DNA of 7,495 nucleotides from Burkholderiaceae bacterium (GTDB lineage Bacteria; Pseudomonadota; Gammaproteobacteria; Burkholderiales; Burkholderiaceae_D): contig JAIELO010000015.1 of assembly GCA_019752915.1 (NCBI GenBank), forward strand, positions 1-7,495. The letters are read 5' to 3'. Position numbers and translations under genes: made by a program. The notes below the pieces were generated by a model that did not search any database, was not told the origin of the DNA, and saw only the letters and a program-made list of their open reading frames with translations. Shown here one piece after another: positions 1-5,809 of the stretch; the stretch's first letter is position 1, and each line of letters opens with the position of its first letter.

Positions 1-155
1 CGCGCCATCACGCGGCCGTTTTCCAGCGCCATATCGCGCTGCTCGAAGGCGTACACCGTATGGCCGCGGCGTGCCGCTTCCACCATCATGGCGTAGGTGG
101 AATCCTTGTAGGTCTTAAAGCTGGCCAGCGGATCGGCGAGAAATGCAATTTTCAT
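1..155 (-). CDS. gshB: Glutathione synthetase, N-terminal part (cut by window edge)
   Basis: Only the first 51 codons are inside the window; the gene runs off the left edge. The translated start, MKIAFLADPLASFKTYKDST, followed by AMMVEAARRGHTVYAFEQ, matches the typical N-terminus of bacterial GshB, the ATP-grasp enzyme that joins gamma-glutamylcysteine and glycine to make glutathione in the cytoplasm. Only the N-terminal substrate-domain beginning is visible; the ATP-grasp part lies outside. The ATG at 155-153 follows gshA by 27 nt on the same strand, so the two probably form one transcript carrying both steps of glutathione synthesis. The ribosome binding site is weak: a GGA about 7 nt before the start. 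Family call is by recognition of the N-terminal sequence. Confidence 0.9.
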   Translation of the reverse strand, partial: MKIAFLADPLASFKTYKDSTYAMMVEAARRGHTVYAFEQRDMALENGRVMA

Positions 156-182
156 GGGAACATCCAAAGAGGGGAAACAGTA

Positions 183-1484
183 TTAGTAGACTTCCGGATT
201 CGGATCGGTGCGTTCCATTTCCAGCGAAGCGGCCAGCAGCGCCAGTCGCGCCACCACGCCATACACATAGAAACGGTTCGGCGCTGCCGTGCCCGGCTTG
301 GCCTTCAGATCCGGCACCGCGTGCTGCTGGGCAAACGCCAGCGGCACATATTGCGAACCGGGCGCCTTCAGATTCTGGTCCTTGCCCTTTTCCGCATGCA
401 CGCGATAGAAGCCGCCCACCACATAGCGGTCGATCATGTAGACCACCGGCTCGGCCACATCGTCCTTGATGCTCTCGAAAGTCGGCACGCCTTCCTGAAT
501 GATGAAGTCGGTCACTTCGCGGCCATCCTTGACGACAATCATACGATCGCGCTGTTCCTGACTCAAGTCCTTGATTTCGCTGGAATCCTTGATCGTCAGC
601 ACGCTGGTGCCATAGGTGCCGGCATCGGGCTTGACGATCACGAACGGTTTCTGGTCCTTGATACCGTATTCCTTGTATTTCTTTTTGATCTTGGACAACA
701 AGCCATCCACGTTGGCGGCCAGACAGTCATAGCCCTCGCCGGTGCGGAAATTCACCGCATCGCACTTGGCGTGGAAAGGATTGAGCATCCACGGATCTAC
801 CCCGATCAGCTTGCCGAACTTCTTGGCCACCTCATCGTAGGCATTCATGTGATTGCTCTTGCGACGCAAAGCCCAGCCCGCATGCAGCGGCGGCAGCAGG
901 CTCTGCTCGTGGATATTCTGCAAAATCTCGGGAATGCCGGCCGACAGATCGTTATTCAGCAAAATCGTGCACGGATCGAAGTCTTTCAGCCCGACCCGGC
1001 GCCCGTTGGCCGAGCGCACCAGCGGTTCGATCACCAGCATGTTTCCATCAGGCAAAGGCAGCGGGGTCGGTTCGGTAATCTCCGGCGCCCAGGAACCGAG
1101 CCGCACGTGCAGCCCGGTCTGGCGGAAAATCTGCATCAGCCGCGCCACGTTCTGCAGGTAGGACGGATGACGCTGGTTCATTTCCGGGATCACCAGCAGA
1201 TTGCGGGCGTCCGGACAGTATTTATCGATCGCCGCCATGGCCGCCTGCACCGACAGCGGCAGCATTTCCGTGGCCAGATGGTGGAAGCCACCGGGGAACA
1301 GATTGGTATCGACCGGCGCCAGTTTGTAACCGGCATTGCGCAGATCGACCGAGCAATAAAACGGCGGCGTATGTTCCTGCCACTCCAGCCGGAACCAGCG
1401 TTCAATGGCTGGCGTTGCCGCCAGAATTTTTTCTTCGAGGTCTAGTAGCGGGCCAGTGAGCGCCGTGACGAGATGGGGAACCAT
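183..1484 (-). CDS. gshA: Glutamate-cysteine ligase, proteobacterial GshA family (TIGR02049 type)
   Basis: The 433-residue cytoplasmic enzyme is predicted to make gamma-glutamylcysteine from glutamate, cysteine and ATP, the first and usually rate-limiting step of glutathione synthesis. It belongs to the GshA family seen in Acidithiobacillus and many betaproteobacteria (Pfam GshA), which is unlike the E. coli GshA class. Recognisable blocks are SVDLRNAGYKLAPVDTNLFP (residues 45-64) with GGFHHL after it, an ATP-grasp-like stretch VIVKPDAGTYGTS (282-294), and YVVGGFYRVH (354-363) near the C-terminus. The length fits the family. The start at 1484 is supported by a good AAGGAAG Shine-Dalgarno sequence 6 nt upstream (plus-strand 1490-1496). 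It lies 178 bp after amtB, beyond a strong terminator, so it should have its own promoter. gshB follows after 27 nt. No frameshift or missing block is apparent. Confidence 0.92.
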   Translation of the reverse strand: MVPHLVTALTGPLLDLEEKILAATPAIERWFRLEWQEHTPPFYCSVDLRNAGYKLAPVDTNLFPGGFHHLATEMLPLSVQAAMAAIDKYCPDARNLLVIPEMNQRHPSYLQNVARLMQIFRQTGLHVRLGSWAPEITEPTPLPLPDGNMLVIEPLVRSANGRRVGLKDFDPCTILLNNDLSAGIPEILQNIHEQSLLPPLHAGWALRRKSNHMNAYDEVAKKFGKLIGVDPWMLNPFHAKCDAVNFRTGEGYDCLAANVDGLLSKIKKKYKEYGIKDQKPFVIVKPDAGTYGTSVLTIKDSSEIKDLSQEQRDRMIVVKDGREVTDFIIQEGVPTFESIKDDVAEPVVYMIDRYVVGGFYRVHAEKGKDQNLKAPGSQYVPLAFAQQHAVPDLKAKPGTAAPNRFYVYGVVARLALLAASLEMERTDPNPEVY

Positions 1485-1531
1485 GCTTACTTCCTTAAAT
1501 GATGCGGGAGGATGCCCCTCCAGACACGCGG

Positions 1532-1558
1532 AATATCGATATTACCGTGCAGATGCAC
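1532..1558. promoter_or_regulatory. Two short palindromes in the gshA upstream region
   Basis: Between the amtB terminator and gshA lies a perfect 12-bp palindrome AATATCGATATT (1532-1543). It is followed by a second dyad, GTGCA-GA-TGCAC (1547-1558). They sit about 50-75 bp upstream of the gshA start, where a promoter and operator are expected. I could not find a convincing -35/-10 pair on the minus strand; TAATAT inside the first palindrome is a possible -10 but has no good -35 partner. A regulatory role is inference from position and symmetry only. Confidence 0.3.
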
Positions 1559-1596
1559 CATATCGGGGTAAAAACCTTAATTTAAAGACGGGAAAT

Positions 1597-1622
1597 AAAA
1601 AAAGCGCCCACACAGGGGCGCT
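1597..1622 (-). terminator. Rho-independent terminator of the porin-glnK-amtB operon
   Basis: Read on the minus strand, a perfect 7-bp stem AGCGCCC/GGGCGCT with a 6-nt loop is followed at once by a run of seven T residues and then ATTT. This is a textbook intrinsic terminator about 40 nt past the amtB stop codon. It separates amtB from gshA. Confidence 0.9.
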
Positions 1623-1627
1623 CTCGG

Positions 1628-1647
1628 GGACCCGCCGTAGCGGGTCC
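1628..1647 (-). repeat. Stable UNCG-loop hairpin just before the amtB terminator
   Basis: On the minus strand this reads as a perfect 8-bp stem GGACCCGC/GCGGGTCC closing a TACG loop, i.e. a C(UACG)G tetraloop of the very stable UNCG class in RNA. It lies between the amtB stop codon and the terminator hairpin. It may help termination or protect the 3' end of the mRNA from exonucleases; this role is inferred. Confidence 0.7.
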
Positions 1648-1662
1648 GGTATTGCATGAAAA

Positions 1663-3216
1663 TTAAGCGTGGTAAGCGGATTCGCCATGGCTGGTGATGT
1701 CCAGACCTTCGCGTTCCTCTTCTTCCGGTACACGCAGGCCGATCACGATGTCCACCAGTTTGTAGGCGATCAGCGAGACGATACCCGACCACAGAATGGT
1801 GGTACCAACGGCAGTCGCCTGGGTGGTGACCTGACCGATAATCGAGTACGGATCAGCCGACATCTTGTTCGCGACGTAGTCGAAGATGCCTTGACCGCCC
1901 AGCGATGGCGCAGCGAACACACCGGTCAGCAGCGCGCCCAGAATACCACCGACGCCGTGCACACCGAACACGTCCAGCGAGTCGTCAGCGCCCAGCAGGC
2001 GTTTCAGACCATTCACACCCCACAGGCAGACCACGCCCGACAGCAGACCGATGACCAGTGCGCCCATCGGACCGACGAAACCGCAAGCCGGGGTGATGGC
2101 AACCAGACCAGCCACAGCACCCGAAGCGGCGCCCAGCATCGAAGGTTTGCCTTTGACGATCCATTCACCGAACAACCACGACATGGTGGCGGCAGCGGTT
2201 GCCAGCAGCGTGTTGACGAAGGCCAGCGCAGCGATGTCATTTGCTTCCAGAGCCGAACCGGCATTGAAACCGAACCAGCCTACCCACAGCAGCGAAGCGC
2301 CGATCATGGTCATGGTCAGCGAGTGCGGAGCCATCGCTTCACGGCCGTAACCAACCCGTTTGCCCATCATGTAAGCACCCACCAGACCGGCCACTGCCGC
2401 GTTGATGTGCACCACGGTACCACCGGCGAAGTCCAGAGCACCTTTCTGGAACAGGAAGCCGGCTTTGGCGCCTTCGGTGGCAGCCGTTGCAGCATCTTTG
2501 ATCGCATCAGGACCGGTCCAGAACCAGACCATGTGTGCCACTGGCAGGTAGGAGAAGGTGAACCACAGCACCACGAAGGCCAGCACAGCGCTGAACTTGG
2601 CGCGCTCTGCGAAGGAACCGACGATCAGGCCGCAGGTAATGGCGGCGAACGAGGCCTGGAACACCACGTACACGAACTCCGGAATCACCACGCCTTTGCT
2701 GAAAGTCGCAGCGGTGGTGAACGAAGCTTTGGCCGGATCCCAGATACCGCTCAGGAAGGCGCGGTCGAATTTACCGATGAAGGCATTGCCTTCGGTAAAG
2801 GCCAGCGAGTAGCCATAGACGCACCACAGCACAATGATCAGCGAGAAGATGGTGAACACTTGCAGCAGGATCGACAGCATGTTTTTCGAACGTACCAGAC
2901 CACCGTAGAACAGGGCCAGGCCAGGAATCGACATCATCACCACCAGAATCGTGGCAACCATCAGCCAGGCGGTATCACCCTTGTTCGGGGTAGGCGCTGG
3001 CGCAGCGGCGGCCTCGGCCGGTGCAGCGGCAGCAGGCGCTGCTGCAGCCGGGGCAGCAACGGCAGCCGGAGCTTCCGGTGCGCTAGCGGCAGGTGCTGCA
3101 ACAGCGGAGGCTACCGGAGCCGACGCTGCCGGTTTGGCATCCTCGGCAAACACGGGCGCCGACAGCGCGCAGAGAACGGCGGCACCAGCCAGCCAGGTCG
3201 TAACAAATTTCTTCAT
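1663..3216 (-). CDS. amtB: Ammonium transporter AmtB with signal peptide and Ala/Pro-rich N-terminal extension
   Basis: A 517-residue inner-membrane ammonium channel of the Amt/Rh family. Residues 1-24 look like a cleavable signal peptide ending VFA. Residues 25-78 are almost only Ala, Pro, Ser and Glu, which would place a flexible linker in the periplasm. The channel core starts near residue 80 (DTAWLMVATILVVMMSIPGL, then ALFYGGLVRSKN). The two pore histidines are visible as H270 in DFAGGTVVHINAA and H420 in VFGVHGVGG. Their 150-residue spacing equals that of H168/H318 in E. coli. F317 in WFGFNAG matches the E. coli Phe gate residue F215, and F190 in QASFAAIT likely matches F107. The loop between F190 and H270 is about 19 residues longer than in E. 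coli. The start has a GGGGAAG site that directly follows the glnK stop codon, suggesting coupled translation. GlnK upstream is the expected partner that blocks the channel when nitrogen is plentiful. Confidence 0.96.
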   Translation of the reverse strand: MKKFVTTWLAGAAVLCALSAPVFAEDAKPAASAPVASAVAAPAASAPEAPAAVAAPAAAAPAAAAPAEAAAAPAPTPNKGDTAWLMVATILVVMMSIPGLALFYGGLVRSKNMLSILLQVFTIFSLIIVLWCVYGYSLAFTEGNAFIGKFDRAFLSGIWDPAKASFTTAATFSKGVVIPEFVYVVFQASFAAITCGLIVGSFAERAKFSAVLAFVVLWFTFSYLPVAHMVWFWTGPDAIKDAATAATEGAKAGFLFQKGALDFAGGTVVHINAAVAGLVGAYMMGKRVGYGREAMAPHSLTMTMIGASLLWVGWFGFNAGSALEANDIAALAFVNTLLATAAATMSWLFGEWIVKGKPSMLGAASGAVAGLVAITPACGFVGPMGALVIGLLSGVVCLWGVNGLKRLLGADDSLDVFGVHGVGGILGALLTGVFAAPSLGGQGIFDYVANKMSADPYSIIGQVTTQATAVGTTILWSGIVSLIAYKLVDIVIGLRVPEEEEREGLDITSHGESAYHA

Positions 3217-3227
3217 CTAGCTTCCCC

Positions 3228-3566
<339 letters not shown>

Positions 3567-3577
3567 TCAGGCCTCGC

Positions 3578-4339
3578 TTAGAAGGTTTTGGAAATGGACA
3601 GAACCAGGGCTTTCTTACCCAGATTCTTACCTTTTGCGGTGTACGCGTCGGAATCGGCATAGATAGCCGCCAGCGATGCGCTCACTACACCGAAATCTTT
3701 GGTCAGGCCGACTTTGTAGTCGGTATAGCTGGCCGCGCCATTGTTCTTCACATTCTGGTGACCGGCGTGCAGGTTCAGCACCAGGCCTTCGGCCACTTCG
3801 AAGTTGGCGCTACCGTCCAGATAGCCACTGTTTTTACTGTCAGCGAAGCCGAACAGATTGGTGGTCGATTGCGAGTATTTGACCGTGAACGGGCCATAAC
3901 CGACCTGACCGTAGAGTTCGAAAGTGTTGGCGCTAGGGTGCAGACCATTCGATGGGTAGAAGTAGTACAGGCCGCCGACGTCATAGCTCACATCCTTGAC
4001 GATCTCGCCACGCTTACCAGCATACAGATCCCATTCAACATCGCCAGAACCGCCTGCGTCCTTGGTCCACTTGATGGTGGACAACCAGGTACCGGCGTAG
4101 AAGCCGGTCGGATTATTGATATAGTCCGCGCCGCCCTGCAGTGCAGGTTTCAGACGGGTTTGCGATACGCCGCGATAGCGGTAGTCGCTGACAAGAGCCG
4201 CGTTAAACGTTACTTCATTGTCGGGTTTTGCTTCGGCAGCGGGTGTCGCTTCCTCGGCATGCGCCAGCGAGGCGCTCATGGAGGCGAATGCTAAGGTCAA
4301 CGCAGCGATCAGGGTGAAGTTCTTGCTCAGGGTTTTCAT
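3578..4339 (-). CDS. TorF-family putative outer-membrane porin
   Basis: A 253-residue protein with a signal peptide (about residues 1-28, ending AHA) and a C-terminal phenylalanine (ISKTF), as usual for outer-membrane beta-barrels. The early block VSDYRYRGVSQT (50-61), then KPALQGGADY (64-73) and GFYAGTWLS (79-87), are hallmarks of the family of proteins of unknown function TIGR02001/Pfam Gcw_chp, now often labelled TorF family putative porin. Alternating polar and aromatic residues through the rest fit amphipathic strands. It is the first gene of an operon with glnK and amtB, which suggests a role in letting ammonium or another small nitrogen source through the outer membrane; that role is inferred. 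The start at 4339 is supported by AAGGA about 9 nt upstream (plus 4349-4353). Confidence 0.9.
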   Translation of the reverse strand: MKTLSKNFTLIAALTLAFASMSASLAHAEEATPAAEAKPDNEVTFNAALVSDYRYRGVSQTRLKPALQGGADYINNPTGFYAGTWLSTIKWTKDAGGSGDVEWDLYAGKRGEIVKDVSYDVGGLYYFYPSNGLHPSANTFELYGQVGYGPFTVKYSQSTTNLFGFADSKNSGYLDGSANFEVAEGLVLNLHAGHQNVKNNGAASYTDYKVGLTKDFGVVSASLAAIYADSDAYTAKGKNLGKKALVLSISKTF

Positions 4340-4401
4340 AGTAGTTTTTCCTTGTGTAGTTGAACTTAGAAGGCAGTTGCGGTTTAAAATCCTGTTTGTT
4401 C

Positions 4402-4428
4402 GAAGCGGTGAACAGCGTTCATAGCTTC
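4402..4428. promoter_or_regulatory. Nested inverted repeat over the predicted transcription start of the porin-glnK-amtB operon
   Basis: Plus-strand arms are GAAGC (4402-4406) and TGAAC (4409-4413), matched by GTTCA (4417-4421) and GCTTC (4424-4428). The centre is 3 nt and each arm has a 2-nt mismatch, so 20 of 27 bases are in symmetric pairs. It overlaps the predicted sigma-54 start at about 4421, covering roughly -7 to +20. A bound protein here could block transcription. I do not recognise the regulator. Confidence 0.45.
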
Positions 4429-4431
4429 TTT

Positions 4432-4447
4432 AGCAGATTGCGTGCCA
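4432..4447 (-). promoter_or_regulatory. Sigma-54 (RpoN) promoter for porin-glnK-amtB
   Basis: The minus strand reads TGGCACGCAATCTGCT. It carries the full TGGCACG -24 element and a -12 CTGCT (consensus TTGCW), with the invariant GG and GC separated by exactly 10 nt. The predicted start is about 12 nt downstream of the GC, near 4421, leaving a leader of about 80 nt before the porin ATG. RpoN control is standard for glnK-amtB operons in proteobacteria, and the NtrC-like sites upstream support it. Confidence 0.88.
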
Positions 4448-4449
4448 GC

Positions 4450-4467
4450 TTTTGAGATGCCTCAAAA
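4450..4467. promoter_or_regulatory. Perfect inverted repeat between the divergent promoters
   Basis: TTTTGAG and CTCAAAA form a perfect 7-bp dyad around ATGC. It starts 3 bp upstream of the sigma-54 -24 element and overlaps the -35 hexamer of the candidate ubiK promoter on the other strand. Position and symmetry suggest an operator that could affect both directions; the binding protein is unknown. Confidence 0.4.
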
Positions 4468-4480
4468 TGTGGCTGATAAC
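4452..4480 (+). promoter_or_regulatory. Candidate sigma-70 promoter for ubiK
   Basis: TTGAGA (4452-4457, 5 of 6 to the -35 consensus) is followed after exactly 17 bp by GATAAC (4475-4480, 4 of 6 to the -10 consensus). Transcription would start near 4487, giving a leader of about 130 nt before ubiK that contains the NtrC-like sites. This is the best plus-strand match I saw in the gap, but it is a prediction from hexamers only. Confidence 0.4.
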
Positions 4481-4550
4481 GCGCCAAACTTGGGAAGTCC
4501 GCGTAAACCGTGAGAATTTCCACCATGGTGCTAGTCTGAAACACAAGATT

Positions 4551-4567
4551 CGCACCACATTAATACC
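4551..4567. promoter_or_regulatory. Weaker second NtrC-like site
   Basis: CGCACCACATTAATACC shares the left half CGCACC-N-CATT with the strong site at 4573-4589 but has a degenerate right half. The two centres are 22 bp apart, close to two helical turns, as expected for paired NtrC dimers. Its centre is about 138 bp upstream of the predicted sigma-54 start. Confidence 0.5.
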
Positions 4568-4572
4568 CGCTG

Positions 4573-4589
4573 CGCACCGCATTGGTGCG
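4573..4589. promoter_or_regulatory. NtrC-like enhancer site
   Basis: CGCACCGCATTGGTGCG is a perfect dyad of 6-bp arms around 5 bp. It fits the NtrC consensus TGCACC-N5-GGTGCA except for the outermost base pair. The centre lies about 160 bp upstream of the predicted sigma-54 start, a normal distance for an enhancer. It also ends 18 bp before the ubiK ribosome binding site. Confidence 0.75.
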
Positions 4590-4617
4590 AGAGCAGGCTA
4601 CACCACCGAGGAAAATT

Positions 4618-4857
4618 ATGGATATGAATACTTTTTTTAACGATCTGCAAAGCAAAGTCAGTCAGGCTATCGAAAACTCGCCAGCCAAGGACATTGAAAA
4701 GAACGTCAAGTCCATGATGACGCAGGGCTTCGCCAAGCTCGATCTGGTGACCCGCGAAGAATTCGACATTCAGGCGCAAGTACTGGCCAAAACCCGCGCC
4801 AAGCTGGAAGCGCTGGAAGCGCGACTGGCCGAACTGGAAGCCAAAGCCGGCAACTGA
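4618..4857 (+). CDS. ubiK: Ubiquinone biosynthesis accessory factor UbiK (YqiC, BMFP domain)
   Basis: A 79-residue protein of the BMFP/YqiC family. In E. coli UbiK works with UbiJ in the soluble ubiquinone-synthesis complex and is needed for efficient aerobic ubiquinone production. The conserved block is FAKLDLVTREEFD (residues 38-50). It is followed by a heptad-rich coiled coil (about 51-77, AKLEALEARLAELEAK), and preceded by an amphipathic N-terminal helix (FFNDLQSKVSQAIENSP) that may contact membrane. I chose the ATG at 4618 because GAGGA (4608-4612) is correctly spaced and the family starts near here. A TTG 36 nt upstream would give extra residues lying inside the NtrC-like site, so it is unlikely. 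The next ATG, 4624, is spaced worse. Transcription is divergent from the nitrogen operon. The glnK-amtB/ubiK/comM neighbourhood is also known from pseudomonads. Confidence 0.92.
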   Translation: MDMNTFFNDLQSKVSQAIENSPAKDIEKNVKSMMTQGFAKLDLVTREEFDIQAQVLAKTRAKLEALEARLAELEAKAGN

Positions 4858-4867
4858 TCGCCTCCCC

Positions 4868-4894
4868 GCAGGGCGCCCCGCCCGGGTGCCCTGC
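4868..4894 (+). terminator. Strong hairpin after ubiK, terminator-like but without a U-run
   Basis: The arms GCAGGGCGCCC and GGGTGCCCTGC form an 11-bp stem with one G-U wobble around a 5-nt loop, starting 11 nt after the ubiK stop. The following bases (TGTGTCCTG) are not a T-run, so efficient intrinsic termination is doubtful. It could instead be a 3'-end stabilising hairpin. The rest of the 187-bp gap up to 5044 shows only GC-rich sequence and the TACAATTG pair noted separately. Confidence 0.45.
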
Positions 4895-5006
4895 TGTGTC
4901 CTGCGCCACCGCTCCGGTGCGCCGTCGCTCTCCCCCCCGCCACGGTACCGGACCGCAGCCAGCGCAACCCGCCTGCTCGTGTTCCGTCTGCGTCACATCC
5001 TGCCTG

Positions 5007-5031
5007 TACAATTGCAAGAAATATACAATTG
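5007..5031 (+). promoter_or_regulatory. Tandem TACAATTG direct repeat before the unknown gene
   Basis: The octamer TACAATTG occurs at 5007-5014 and again at 5024-5031, 17 bp apart, in a small AT-rich island that ends 13 bp before the start codon at 5045. Each copy contains TACAAT, a 5-of-6 match to the sigma-70 -10 box. No good -35 is seen upstream of either. It could be a promoter, a pair of binding sites, or both. Confidence 0.35.
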
Positions 5032-5044
5032 AGAAATTCACTAC

Positions 5045-5692
5045 ATGCAGCAAAAACTGGGGCGACTGGGCATCGCAGCACTGATACATGGCATCGCCAT
5101 GCTGCTGTTATTTGATCCGATGCACAATGGGCGCACACTGCCAGCAGTACACCGTCCGCAAGAACTGCTGTATCTGACCCCGGCCACGCTACCCAATCCA
5201 CACCCGCTGCGCACGCCGGCGCGCGCCGTGCCGGCCCCCACCCTGCCACGCCAACTGCCCCGCTCGCGACAGCCAGACTTGTCCCCGCTGGCAGACAGCA
5301 ACGCGGCACCAGTGCAATCGCTCAACGCTCCCGAAGCCGCGACGATCAGCAGCATCACTCCGGATGCTGCCACCATCATGGCCCAGGCCCGGCGCGATTT
5401 GCAGCGCATCGATAAAGAGCTCCTGAATGGCGCCAGCGCCGTACCTGCCCGCTCACCAGACAGCCTGTCGGCACGGCTTGCGCGCGGCATCGAAGGCGCG
5501 TTCGTCGGCGCCACGTCCGAGGTGAGTGACCACTACACATCACCCGACGGCACCATGTATTCCCGCGTCACGCGCGGCAATCGCAGCACCTGCTACACCA
5601 GCGGCACAGCGAGCTACGCTACGGCCACGCGCAGTGGCGGCAACTGGGTGCGCGTCAACTGCCCACCGCCGGATAGCGGCTGGGTACGCTAA
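5045..5692 (+). CDS. Unrecognised membrane-anchored proline-rich protein with C-terminal domain
   Basis: I do not recognise this 215-residue protein. Residues 1-8 are basic and are followed by one hydrophobic segment (about 9-23, GIAALIHGIAMLLLF), likely a membrane anchor with the rest in the periplasm. Residues 33-95 are rich in Pro, Ala and Arg and probably unstructured. Residues 105-155 look helical (MAQARRDLQRIDKELL, LSARLARGIEGAF). The C-terminal 50 residues (SDHYTSPDGTMYSRVTRGNR onward) look like a small beta-rich domain holding the only two cysteines, C183 and C206, which could form a disulfide. The layout resembles TonB-like or cell-envelope proteins, but no energy-transducing motif is seen. 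The ATG at 5045 has only a weak GAGA about 10 nt upstream. It lies between ubiK and comM, on the same strand, with its own 187-bp and 117-bp gaps. GC-rich coding pattern like its neighbours argues that it is a real gene. Confidence 0.75.
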   Translation: MQQKLGRLGIAALIHGIAMLLLFDPMHNGRTLPAVHRPQELLYLTPATLPNPHPLRTPARAVPAPTLPRQLPRSRQPDLSPLADSNAAPVQSLNAPEAATISSITPDAATIMAQARRDLQRIDKELLNGASAVPARSPDSLSARLARGIEGAFVGATSEVSDHYTSPDGTMYSRVTRGNRSTCYTSGTASYATATRSGGNWVRVNCPPPDSGWVR

Positions 5693-5713
5693 ATCCTGGC
5701 TATGCAGCACATC

Positions 5714-5775
5714 GGCAATTGCCACCATCCGTTTGGGCTGGCGCAAGGCAAGCGCCGCCGTTCAGCCTAGGCTGA
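5714..5775. repeat. Three short dyads in the gap before comM
   Basis: The 117-bp gap contains the palindrome GGCAATTGCC (5714-5723), the stem GGCGC/GCGCC (5740-5756, 7-nt loop) and the 14-bp perfect palindrome TCAGCCTAGGCTGA (5762-5775). None is followed by a T-run, so none is a convincing terminator. The last lies 34 bp before the comM start and could be an operator. No clear promoter hexamers were found. Confidence 0.35.
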
Positions 5776-5809
5776 CAGTTTCCGCAACCGTCGACCGAGT
5801 CCCGCTGCC

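Noticed and set aside
60..1445. Plus-strand 461-codon open frame opposite gshA
   Set aside because: Mirror frame of a clear gshA gene; His/Arg/Gln-rich with no known motif and no ribosome binding site, as expected for antisense of a GC-rich gene.
2982..3144. GC-rich repetitive stretch as a DNA repeat array
   Set aside because: It is the Ala/Pro-rich coding linker of AmtB; codons vary and there is no fixed repeat unit.
4521..4530. CACCATGGTG palindrome as a third NtrC site
   Set aside because: The half-sites are separated by 2 bp rather than the 5 bp of the NtrC consensus, and the 17-bp reading gives only one good half.
4541..4553. IHF site between the sigma-54 promoter and the enhancers
   Set aside because: The best match on the minus strand misses the central AA of WATCAA and the last R; not convincing.
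4582..4617. Upstream TTG start that would lengthen UbiK by 12 residues
   Set aside because: It lies inside the NtrC-like dyad, has no ribosome binding site, and the ATG at 4618 has a well-placed GAGGA.
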